Below are positions 1-6,419 of a stretch of DNA of 8,459 bases, one piece after another; position 1 is the first letter of the stretch; the number at the start of each line of letters is the position of its first letter. The stretch is from Bacteroidota bacterium (GTDB taxonomy: Bacteria; Bacteroidota; Kryptoniia; Kryptoniales; JAKASW01). The stretch is taken from positions 1-8,459 of the forward strand of contig JAJYGB010000216.1 of the NCBI GenBank assembly GCA_021785235.1. The letters are read 5' to 3'. Made by a program: the position numbers and the translations under genes. The notes under the pieces are model-generated. The model worked only from the letters and a program-made list of their open reading frames with translations. It ran no database searches and was not told the DNA's origin.

Positions 1-10
1 AGATTAATAA

Positions 11-931
11 TCAGACTCCGGCCACGGGGACTATCTCGGAAGGGAAGACTAAAAGGCACAGAGTCAGGAACATTCCTATCTGGCTAAGCCACGCGAACCC
101 ATCGAAGAACCTCAACAGGCTTTTCTTCTGAACGAACTCATGGTTACCAGCCACCAGGCCTGCCACGTAAACCGCAAGGAAACCGCTTCCGCCGATAATC
201 GCCGTGGCTCCATAAGCGAATGCGACAAACGCCAGTACCATCACAGGATAAATCCCCTCGAACCATATTTTAAGCCCGTTCAACGCCACCACCATAATCC
301 TGCCGATAACGAGCCCCATGAGCAAGCCGATTCCCATTTGGAGGACAAATTGAACCGCGATATTGCCAACTGGCGTTTCACGCGCGGTAAGAAGCTGGAT
401 CGCGCCCATAGTAAGGAACACCGCCATGGGATCGTTGCTCCCCGATTCGAGCTCCAGTAGAGATGTCAGGTTTTCTTTCAGGCTGATTTCTCTAGACCTC
501 AGCACCGCGAACACCGCCGCCGCATCAGTAGACGAAATTACCGCCCCGAGTAGAAATCCATCGAGCAGGGAAAATCCGAGGAGCCAGGAGGCGAAAACCG
601 CGACGAAGAATGCAGTGAGAAACACGCCCAATGTTGAGAGACCAGCCGCCTGCCAGAAAACTCCCTTGACGCTCGACCATTTTGTGTCGAATCCGCCAGC
701 GAATAGAATGAATATAAGAGCACCGATCCCGACCGACTGAGCGAGCTTCGGGTCGTCGAAGGCTATCCCTCCGATACCATCCGATCCCGCCAACATCCCT
801 ATGACGATAAACAGGATGAGCACCGGAAGCCCGAGTCTGTCGGAAACCTTCGCGATCAACACGCTGAAAAGCACGAGTATCGACCCGACCAAGAGGAGAT
901 ATTCGATTGGAATCATCTGGTGAATCTGCAA
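11..931 (-). CDS. CPA1-family (NhaP2-like) K+/Na+:H+ antiporter, apparently truncated
   Basis: Inner-membrane cation/proton exchanger of the CPA1 family, closest in style to the potassium/proton antiporter NhaP2 (CvrA). The 306 residues are almost wholly hydrophobic. The family ion-site motifs are visible: S-T-D at residues 134-136 and S-G-S-N-D-P at 163-168, with the Asp pair D136/D167. Family members usually run to about 490-580 residues, with further membrane segments and often a C-terminal TrkA_C/RCK domain. This one ends at a TGA right after F-P-S-E-I-V-P-V-A-G-V, where homologues continue into the next helix. The three codons visible beyond the stop read L-L-I in the same frame. That hints at a nonsense change, a sequencing error or readthrough, though the window ends there. 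The start is a TTG at 929-931, chosen because a strong Shine-Dalgarno site precedes it; the ATG at 914-916 is too far from that site. It is probably transcribed separately from acs. Confidence 0.8.
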   Translation of the reverse strand: MQIHQMIPIEYLLLVGSILVLFSVLIAKVSDRLGLPVLILFIVIGMLAGSDGIGGIAFDDPKLAQSVGIGALIFILFAGGFDTKWSSVKGVFWQAAGLSTLGVFLTAFFVAVFASWLLGFSLLDGFLLGAVISSTDAAAVFAVLRSREISLKENLTSLLELESGSNDPMAVFLTMGAIQLLTARETPVGNIAVQFVLQMGIGLLMGLVIGRIMVVALNGLKIWFEGIYPVMVLAFVAFAYGATAIIGGSGFLAVYVAGLVAGNHEFVQKKSLLRFFDGFAWLSQIGMFLTLCLLVFPSEIVPVAGV

Positions 932-935
932 ACCT

Positions 936-942
936 TCACCTC
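936..942 (-). promoter_or_regulatory. Ribosome binding site selecting the TTG start of the antiporter
   Basis: On the minus strand GAGGTGA lies four bases before the TTG at 931. This supports TTG as the start and not the downstream ATG at 916, which would sit about 20 bases from the site. Confidence 0.6.
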
Positions 943-1034
943 ATTGCATATAGAGTTTACAGGCTAACGATTCATGGGAAGAACGCTCAGGTTAGGCAAG
1001 GAATGATCCTGCATTGGCGCCGGCCCCTAATTTT

Positions 1035-1060
1035 CCTCCATGACCAACTTAGTTGGGAGG
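1035..1060. repeat. Small two-part inverted repeat
   Basis: CCAAC at 1044-1048 pairs with GTTGG at 1052-1056 around a three-base loop, flanked by CCTCC (1035-1039) and GGAGG (1056-1060), which can extend the stem across an asymmetric bulge (the shared G can serve only one arm). It lies about 100 bases upstream of the antiporter start. It may be an operator or a weak terminator, or it may be chance. Confidence 0.25.
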
Positions 1061-1211
1061 AGACAAGCATGCAAATAATTCGGCCATGGGCCCCGTAGAA
1101 CTTCGGAGAAAGACCTTCTCAATTCATTTACAATTAACTGAGTCCAAATTTCTGACAATAAATGAGGGTATTGCCAGCTTCTGGGTTACGCTTAAAAAGA
1201 GGAGAAGTATA

Positions 1212-1259
1212 GAAGGTTCCCTCTTCCCGAATACGGGATTCAAGAAAAAGGAAACCTTC
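1212..1259 (-). terminator. Possible terminator downstream of acs
   Basis: GAAGGTTCC (1212-1220) and GGAAACCTTC (1250-1259) form a nine-pair stem with one bulge, and TCCCG/CGGGA (1225-1229/1234-1238) makes a second hairpin inside it. On the minus strand the structure begins 11 bases after the acs stop. A short T-run (CTCTTTTT) follows only about ten bases past the stem, so it is an imperfect intrinsic terminator. Confidence 0.35.
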
Positions 1260-1269
1260 AGATCGATTT

Positions 1270-3375
1270 CTATTCGACTTTTCCGAAGTGCTTGATGTCA
1301 TCGGGGGCGTCGGTGACCGCGACGCGGTCGGTGTGCGACTGTACCATGACCTTTATGCTTTCGACTATGTCGGGATTGGCGAGCGTCGTCACGTCTCCGA
1401 CAGGCATGTTGTTCGAGACCGCGGCGAGTACGCGGCGCATGATCTTTCCCGAACGTGTTTTCGGCATATCGTCCGCCACCCAGACATGCGACGGCCTGGC
1501 GATTTTGCCAATCATGTTCTCGATCGCATTCACGACTTTCTTTTGCACTTCGCCGTGGTCGGCGCTAACGCCCGGCTTAAGAGCGATGTATACTTCGGGG
1601 ACTCTCCCTTTAACAGGGTCGACAACCGGCACCACCGCTGCTTCGGCAACTTCTGGAATCGTGAGGCACGCGGACTCGAGCTCCTTTGTACCTAGCCGGT
1701 GACCGGCAACGTTGATAACATCGTCCACGCGTCCGAGTATCCTGATGTACCCGTCGGCGGCAAACAAAGCTCCATCGCCGGCGAAGTAGGGCCAATCTCT
1801 CCAGTCTTTACTCTGTGGATTCTTGCAGTACTTGGAATAGTAAGTCTTCACGAAGCGATCGGGATCACCCCAGATAGTTTGCATTATTCCTGGCCACGGG
1901 TTCCTGATGCATATATTTCCAGCTTTGTTCGATCCCGGTGGCAGCTCGTTGGCGTCTTCATCGTATATTACCGGATGGATGCCCGGCACTCCCGGGCCTG
2001 CGCTTCCCGGCTTCATGGGATCGAGTGCCGGCTTTGTGCTGCAGAGGAACCCGCCTGTCTCGGTTTGCCACCAAGTGTCTACTATTGAAGCTTCTCGCTT
2101 CCCGACTTCATCATAATACCATCTCCAGACGTCGGGCTCTATCGGCTCACCGACAGTCACCATGAGCTTGAAACGAAAGTTGTGCTTCTTGGGAAGATCG
2201 GGACCGACTTTCCGAAGCTGCCTTATAGATGTCGGTGCGGTGTGGAAGATGTTGACGTCTAGCCGTTCCGCGATGCGCCAGGGCCTTCCTGCATCTGGGT
2301 ACGTAGGAACACCTTCGTACATTACGTTCGTCGTGCCGAGCGCGAGTGGGCCATACACGATGTACGAATGTCCGGTGATCCATCCGATATCGGCCATGCA
2401 CCAGTAAATATCGTCCGGGTGGATATCGAGTATGTTCTTTGCAGTCCCAGCTGCGTAAGCCAGATAACCTCCGGTGCTGTGTTGAATGCCCTTCGGCTTT
2501 CCGGTTGTTCCGCTCGTGTACATAAGGAACAAAGGGTCCTCGGAGAGAACCGGCACCGGATCAACTCTCTTACCCTGGAAATCCTTCATCACTTCGTCAA
2601 CGAAGAAGTCTCTCCCCTTCACCATAGGAGTCTCGGAGATATACTTTCCCGGGTAGCGCCGCCACACAAGGACTTTGTCTACTTGCATTCCGAGTTCTTT
2701 TGCCCGGGCCACAGCGATATCGGACTTCTCCTTGTGGTTCTGAATCTTTCCGTTTCGATAGTAGCCGTCGGAAGTAATCAGCACACGGCTTCCCGAATCG
2801 GCAATCCTGTCACCGCACGCGGCCCCGCTGAATCCTCCGAAAACGACAGAGTGAATTACTCCGAGTCTTGCGCACGCCAGCATGGTCACTGGGAGTTCCG
2901 GCACCATCGGCATGTGAATGGTTACCCTGTCGCCTTTCTTCAACCCCGCGAAATCTCGGAGCATGGCCGCGGTCTCGTTGACCCGTACGAACAGTTCCTG
3001 GTAAGTGATCACGGTGTGCGGTTCGTCTTCAAGCTCGGGCACGAATATGAACGCAGCCTTCCCCTTATTTTTGGCAAGGTGCCTGTCCACACAATTGTAA
3101 CTGACGTTGAGCAGACCGCCTGCGTACCATTTCCAGAACGGCGGGTTGCTTGTATCTAGTGTGGTGTGCCAGTACTTATACCAGTCGAGAAGGTCACCGT
3201 ACTCTTTGAAACACTCCGGAAATTTGTCGAGCCCGAATCTCTTCATCACATCAGTGTCTACAAGGTTTGCCTTAGAGATGAACTTCGCTGTGGGATAATA
3301 ATACTCCTCTTCCTTCCAGTGAGCTGCAATTTGTGCTTCATTGACTTCAATGGAATTGCTCTTGGCATCCGCCAT
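1270..3375 (-). CDS. acs: Acetyl-CoA synthetase, AMP-forming
   Basis: Cytosolic enzyme that converts acetate, ATP and CoA to acetyl-CoA, AMP and pyrophosphate through an acetyl-adenylate. The 701-residue protein is full length or slightly long for Acs (about 650). Visible ANL-superfamily motifs are the P-loop Y-T-S-G-T-T-G-K-P-K-G at 286-296, D-T-W-W-Q-T-E-T-G-G at 433-442 with the Trp associated with acetate specificity, the hinge region G-R-V-D-D-V-I-N-V-A-G-H-R at 548-560, and P-K-T-R-S-G-K near the C terminus. The last lysine, K644, matches the adenylation lysine (K609 in Salmonella Acs) that Pat enzymes acetylate. The ATG at 3373-3375 is fixed by a perfect AAGGAGG eight bases upstream (3384-3390). 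It is transcribed divergently from a Pat-like acetyltransferase, so post-translational control by that neighbour is likely. I see no frameshift and no missing motif. Confidence 0.97.
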   Translation of the reverse strand: MADAKSNSIEVNEAQIAAHWKEEEYYYPTAKFISKANLVDTDVMKRFGLDKFPECFKEYGDLLDWYKYWHTTLDTSNPPFWKWYAGGLLNVSYNCVDRHLAKNKGKAAFIFVPELEDEPHTVITYQELFVRVNETAAMLRDFAGLKKGDRVTIHMPMVPELPVTMLACARLGVIHSVVFGGFSGAACGDRIADSGSRVLITSDGYYRNGKIQNHKEKSDIAVARAKELGMQVDKVLVWRRYPGKYISETPMVKGRDFFVDEVMKDFQGKRVDPVPVLSEDPLFLMYTSGTTGKPKGIQHSTGGYLAYAAGTAKNILDIHPDDIYWCMADIGWITGHSYIVYGPLALGTTNVMYEGVPTYPDAGRPWRIAERLDVNIFHTAPTSIRQLRKVGPDLPKKHNFRFKLMVTVGEPIEPDVWRWYYDEVGKREASIVDTWWQTETGGFLCSTKPALDPMKPGSAGPGVPGIHPVIYDEDANELPPGSNKAGNICIRNPWPGIMQTIWGDPDRFVKTYYSKYCKNPQSKDWRDWPYFAGDGALFAADGYIRILGRVDDVINVAGHRLGTKELESACLTIPEVAEAAVVPVVDPVKGRVPEVYIALKPGVSADHGEVQKKVVNAIENMIGKIARPSHVWVADDMPKTRSGKIMRRVLAAVSNNMPVGDVTTLANPDIVESIKVMVQSHTDRVAVTDAPDDIKHFGKVE

Positions 3376-3459
3376 GGTTCTTTCCTCCTTGATGTTGTGC
3401 CGTTAGGCGATAGAAGACTCCTGCCCCGATTGACCTTGTGCGCATCACTCGGAACACCT

Positions 3460-3488
3460 CACATACATCTAAACCTATTCATTGTCAA
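3460..3488 (-). promoter_or_regulatory. Putative sigma70-type promoter for acs
   Basis: On the minus strand a perfect TTGACA (3483-3488) is followed after 17 bases by TATGTG (3460-3465), a weak -10. Transcription would start near 3453, giving an untranslated leader of about 78 bases ahead of the acs start. The strong -35 with a weak -10 would suit an activated promoter, but no activator site was recognised. Confidence 0.4.
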
Positions 3489-3569
3489 TAAAGTTTTCAA
3501 GTGTCGGTTCAAAAATGCCGCAGAAACGAGATTCGCTATGTGTGATTCTCCGTGAAAATCAGGCCAGAT

Positions 3570-3597
3570 TTGATGAATTACCAGATGCCGCTATAAT
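3570..3597 (+). promoter_or_regulatory. Putative sigma70-type promoter for the Pat-like gene
   Basis: TTGATG (3570-3575), a 16-base spacer and a perfect TATAAT (3592-3597) face the Pat-like gene. Transcription would start near 3604-3606. That leaves only some 6-8 bases before the ATG at 3612, but a normal leader of about 80 bases before the ATG at 3684. Confidence 0.45.
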
Positions 3598-3683
3598 CTC
3601 TGATCGCCCATATGGCCCAATTTGCCATCCACTTTTATAAAGGTACATGGAGGGTTAAATTACACGCAGTAAAAGGTCGTGGT

Positions 3684-6131
3684 ATGTTCAGAATAATAAG
3701 AGAATGGTCGGAGGACTCCGACGATCAGGGTTATCACGAGTATGTATTGCTTCGTGACGGGTCAGGCATAACACTCAGGCTGGCAAATCCCGGAGATGCT
3801 CCGGCAGTCGAGAAATTCATAAGCGGGGTGTCGGAAGAGAGCAGGTATTTCCGATTCATGGCGGGCGTCAACTATGTTTCGAAGTCCGTGATCGACGGGA
3901 TGTGCGCAAATGATCCTGCCGAAAGAGCGAGCCTCCTCGCCTTTCTCGGCGGAGATGAACACGGCAAGTTAATAGGGATCGGCAACTACATCAGCCTTGC
4001 CGTAAGGAACGCCGCGGAAGTCTCTTTCCTCGTCGACGATAAATATCACGGGAAAGGGATCGGCACCCTGTTGCTCGAGAGGCTTGCAGGCATCGCCGCG
4101 GCGAACGGCTTCGTCGAGTTTGAAGCGGAGATGCTTTCCGCAAACGATAAGATGATGACGGTCTTCCGAGACGCGGGCTTCGAAGTGGTACAGGCCAAAG
4201 GCGGAAGCACGGTCCACATCGAATTTCCCGTAAGCGGCAACGCGGCAGTTCGAGAGCGCGCCGAGCTTCGTGATCGCATCGCAACCGTGAACTCTCTGAC
4301 GCCGCTCCTAAATCCGACCTCGATCGCAGTCGTAGGAGCGTCCAGAGATTCTTCCGCCGCGGGTACCATGGTCTTCAGACACATCCTTGAATCGAATTTC
4401 AAGGGGACCGCCTACCCTGTCAATAACCAGACAACTTCGATCGGCGGCGTGAGAGCTTATCCCTCACTGTCAGACCTGCCGGATCATCCCGAGCTCGTGA
4501 TCGTCGCTGTGCCTGCTCCAAATGTCACCGGTATAGTTAACGAAGCTGCATCAGTCGGCGCCAAGGCTGTAATTGTATTGAGCACCGGATTTGCCGAGTC
4601 GGGCGAAGAAGGAGTGCGACTACAAAATGAGCTTGTGGAAACGGTAAGGTCAAATGGGTTGCGGCTTGTTGGTCCAAACTGCCTGGGGATACTGAACACG
4701 CACGTCGAATCGGGCGTCAACGCGAGTCTAGCCGAAGTGATGCCGCCGCCTGGGAAGGTCGGTTTCTTCTCGCACACGGGAGCGCTCGGAGTCGTGATCC
4801 TGGATTATGCCGCGGAAAGAGGAATAGGTTTCTCTACGTTTGTTTCAGGCGGTAATCGAGGCGACGTGTCCGGCAACGATCTCCTCGAGTATTGGGAAGA
4901 GGATCCTGCCACTGAAGTGGTCATACTATACCTGGAAGGGTTTGGAAATCCCAGAAAGTTCGCGAGGGTGGCTAGAAGAGTCTCCTCGAAGAAACCGGTC
5001 CTGTGTGTAAAGAGCGCGCGGAGCAAGGTAGGGCGCGAGACCGCCCATGTAAGAATGTCATCTACAGAAACCGATGTCCAGGTCGACGCGCTTTTCCAGC
5101 AGGCGGGAGTGATAAGGACAGAAACTCTCGAAGAAATGTTCGACGCGGCAATGCTACTGACGAGCCAGCCGCTACCAGCGGGCAAAAGGGTCGCAATCAC
5201 AAGCAACGCCGGCGGGGCGCTTACCATCTGCGCGGACGCCTGCGAATCAAATGATCTATCGGTCGACCGCAACAACACCATAAATCTTGGCCCGCTTGCG
5301 ACCGCCGAAGACTACGAGCGATCCGTCAAGCTACTCCTCGAAAACGACAGCGTTGACTCCCTGATAGCGATCTTCGCTTGTATCGGCGGCTGCGATCCCG
5401 ATCCCATCGGGCGAGCGATTCGGCGCGGCGTCGTGTTTGCCGAGAGAACCACTCACGCGAAGAAGCCGGTCGTCCTTTGCCTGATGGGGAGCGCACACGC
5501 GGTACAGGTCGCGTCGTCCGCCACGTTCCAGTCAAGCAGCAGCGACGGGCACTCGGTTTTCCCTTCGTACAGATTTCCGGAATCCGCGGCTCGTGCCCTC
5601 GCTCGGGTAACAGAGTACGCTGACAATAGGCGCCAGCCTCAAGGACGAATGCTCTGGTTCGAAGATGTGAACTTTGGAGCGGCAAGAGCACTATTAACCG
5701 ATATTATGGAGCGCTACGACAAATCTCCTCTTCAGTCCAATGGCCAGAGGTTGATAAGAGTCAACGGTCAAGAAGCCGCCTGTCTCCTCGATTGTTTTGG
5801 ATTGAGGGCAGAACAGGTTGTTTTTGGCGAGCGGACTGAACCGACTGCGGACATAAAAATAGAGTATGACCCTCACTTTGGCCCACTTATTTTCTTAAGC
5901 GTCGCCGGTCGCCAACCGTCACGAAGGATAACACCTTTGACCGACAAGGACGCGAGGAACATGATGGAAAATGTCGGCGTGCCTCCGTCGGACAGTTTCG
6001 TGGAACTTCTGGGAAGAATATCCCAATTGGTCGAAGCTCTCCCGTGGCTTTGGGGAATGGAAGCGAGAACACCGATTGAGGCGAGCGGCATGCCGATACT
6101 TCAGGATGTTGAGCTCATTTTCAAACCGTGA
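3684..6131 (+). CDS. Pat-like protein acetyltransferase: N-terminal GNAT fused to a degenerate NDP-forming acyl-CoA synthetase
   Basis: Likely lysine acetyltransferase that uses acetyl-CoA. GNAT domain spans about residues 18-183: A-E-V-S-F-L-V at 111-117 with probable catalytic E112, and acetyl-CoA loop H-G-K-G-I-G at 122-127. A CoA-binding domain follows (about 207-340, G-A-S at 218-220, G-P-N-C-L-G at 330-335), then succinyl-CoA-ligase-like domains (about 350-660) and an ATP-grasp remnant (about 685-815). The usual S-H-T-G phospho-histidine motif before D-A-L-F (468-471) is unrecognisable; only H455 is near. The ATP-grasp part lacks the lysine-bearing strand and jumps from E-R-T-E-P (716-720) to D-P-H-F-G-P (729-734). 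The body is therefore probably a ligand-sensing pseudo-enzyme, as described for Salmonella Pat, but with GNAT at the opposite end. Divergent acs is the probable substrate gene. I chose ATG 3684 (AAAAGG seven bases upstream, 815 residues). ATG 3612 adds 24 non-domain residues, has no ribosome binding site and almost abuts the predicted transcription start. Confidence 0.85.
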   Translation: MFRIIREWSEDSDDQGYHEYVLLRDGSGITLRLANPGDAPAVEKFISGVSEESRYFRFMAGVNYVSKSVIDGMCANDPAERASLLAFLGGDEHGKLIGIGNYISLAVRNAAEVSFLVDDKYHGKGIGTLLLERLAGIAAANGFVEFEAEMLSANDKMMTVFRDAGFEVVQAKGGSTVHIEFPVSGNAAVRERAELRDRIATVNSLTPLLNPTSIAVVGASRDSSAAGTMVFRHILESNFKGTAYPVNNQTTSIGGVRAYPSLSDLPDHPELVIVAVPAPNVTGIVNEAASVGAKAVIVLSTGFAESGEEGVRLQNELVETVRSNGLRLVGPNCLGILNTHVESGVNASLAEVMPPPGKVGFFSHTGALGVVILDYAAERGIGFSTFVSGGNRGDVSGNDLLEYWEEDPATEVVILYLEGFGNPRKFARVARRVSSKKPVLCVKSARSKVGRETAHVRMSSTETDVQVDALFQQAGVIRTETLEEMFDAAMLLTSQPLPAGKRVAITSNAGGALTICADACESNDLSVDRNNTINLGPLATAEDYERSVKLLLENDSVDSLIAIFACIGGCDPDPIGRAIRRGVVFAERTTHAKKPVVLCLMGSAHAVQVASSATFQSSSSDGHSVFPSYRFPESAARALARVTEYADNRRQPQGRMLWFEDVNFGAARALLTDIMERYDKSPLQSNGQRLIRVNGQEAACLLDCFGLRAEQVVFGERTEPTADIKIEYDPHFGPLIFLSVAGRQPSRRITPLTDKDARNMMENVGVPPSDSFVELLGRISQLVEALPWLWGMEARTPIEASGMPILQDVELIFKP

Positions 6132-6244
6132 TGCCTTCCTCCCGAACATTGCGGCTGGATTTCGCGCGGGCTTAATCCATCGCCCCTTTCTGATTTAATT
6201 CGTCGGCAACCAACGTTTCCGGTTTGTAGAAACTATTTACTTTT

Positions 6245-6280
6245 GGTCAGCGTCTTGTGTAGGGAAAACCAACGCCGACC
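6245..6280. repeat. Imperfect dyad upstream of the hydrogenase operon, possible activator site
   Basis: GGTCAGCGT (6245-6253) and ACGCCGACC (6272-6280) are inverted copies with one mismatch, separated by 18 bases. The dyad lies about 90-125 bases upstream of the putative -24 element, the usual distance for a sigma54 enhancer-binding protein. It lacks a T-run directly behind it, so it is a poor terminator for the preceding gene; a T7 tract occurs only at 6312-6318. Confidence 0.3.
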
Positions 6281-6368
6281 GTTTCGGACTTTGTGCCCCT
6301 TTTGTCCCAACTTTTTTTGACGCCCCATCCATTCAATTCGTTTTTCGTTTGGTTTCTCATGTACACAC

Positions 6369-6384
6369 TGGCACACTCCTTGAA
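6369..6384 (+). promoter_or_regulatory. Putative sigma54 (-24/-12) promoter of the hydB operon
   Basis: TGGCAC (6369-6374), five bases and TTGAA (6380-6384) match the RpoN consensus TGGCAC-N5-TTGCA with the correct ten bases between the GG and the -12 dinucleotide. The single deviation at a key position is A for C in the -12 GC. Transcription would start near 6395, just ahead of a GGGAG (6401-6405) and the hydB start. No better sigma70 promoter was seen in this gap. Confidence 0.45.
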
Positions 6385-6419
6385 CTAATCACGGTGAGAA
6401 GGGAGAAGATGATCCGAAC

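Larger units (their letters stand above)
932..1269. other. Gap between acs and antiporter, no gene recognised
   Basis: This 338-base stretch holds no convincing coding region; the short open frames lack ribosome binding sites and have no recognisable product. No tRNA-like fold was seen. It contains a possible acs terminator near the acs end and a second inverted repeat at 1035-1060, each listed separately. I could not place a convincing promoter for the antiporter, although one is expected here because of the distance from acs. Confidence 0.6.

Noticed and set aside
11..931. An alternative genetic code (TGA as Gly or Trp) to explain the antiporter stop
   Set aside because: TGA ends the Pat-like gene and hydB at sensible positions, and the latter is confirmed by the TGATG overlap with a well-placed start.
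907..1295. Short plus-strand open frames in the acs-antiporter gap
   Set aside because: They have no ribosome binding site and no family resemblance, and they overlap the ends of both real genes.
2368..3159. A 263-codon open frame on the plus strand inside acs
   Set aside because: It lies wholly antisense to the well-conserved acs gene, has no recognisable domain and is explained by codon bias of the real gene.
3540..3556. TGTGA half-site suggesting a CRP operator in the divergent acs/pat promoter region
   Set aside because: No matching TCACA arm lies at the right spacing; the following GTGAAA is not the inverted half.
4805..5281. A 158-codon open frame on the minus strand inside the Pat-like gene
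   Set aside because: It is a shadow of a conserved coding region, with low-complexity composition and no motif.
5035..6131. Treating the Pat-like gene as a pseudogene because of its missing catalytic parts
   Set aside because: The reading frame is intact, the GNAT residues are preserved and the losses are clean and in frame, which fits a functional acetyltransferase with a sensor body.
6286..6318. GGAC...GTCC stem followed by a T7 tract as a terminator of the Pat-like gene
   Set aside because: The stem is only four pairs with a 14-base loop and four bases precede the T-run, too weak to call.
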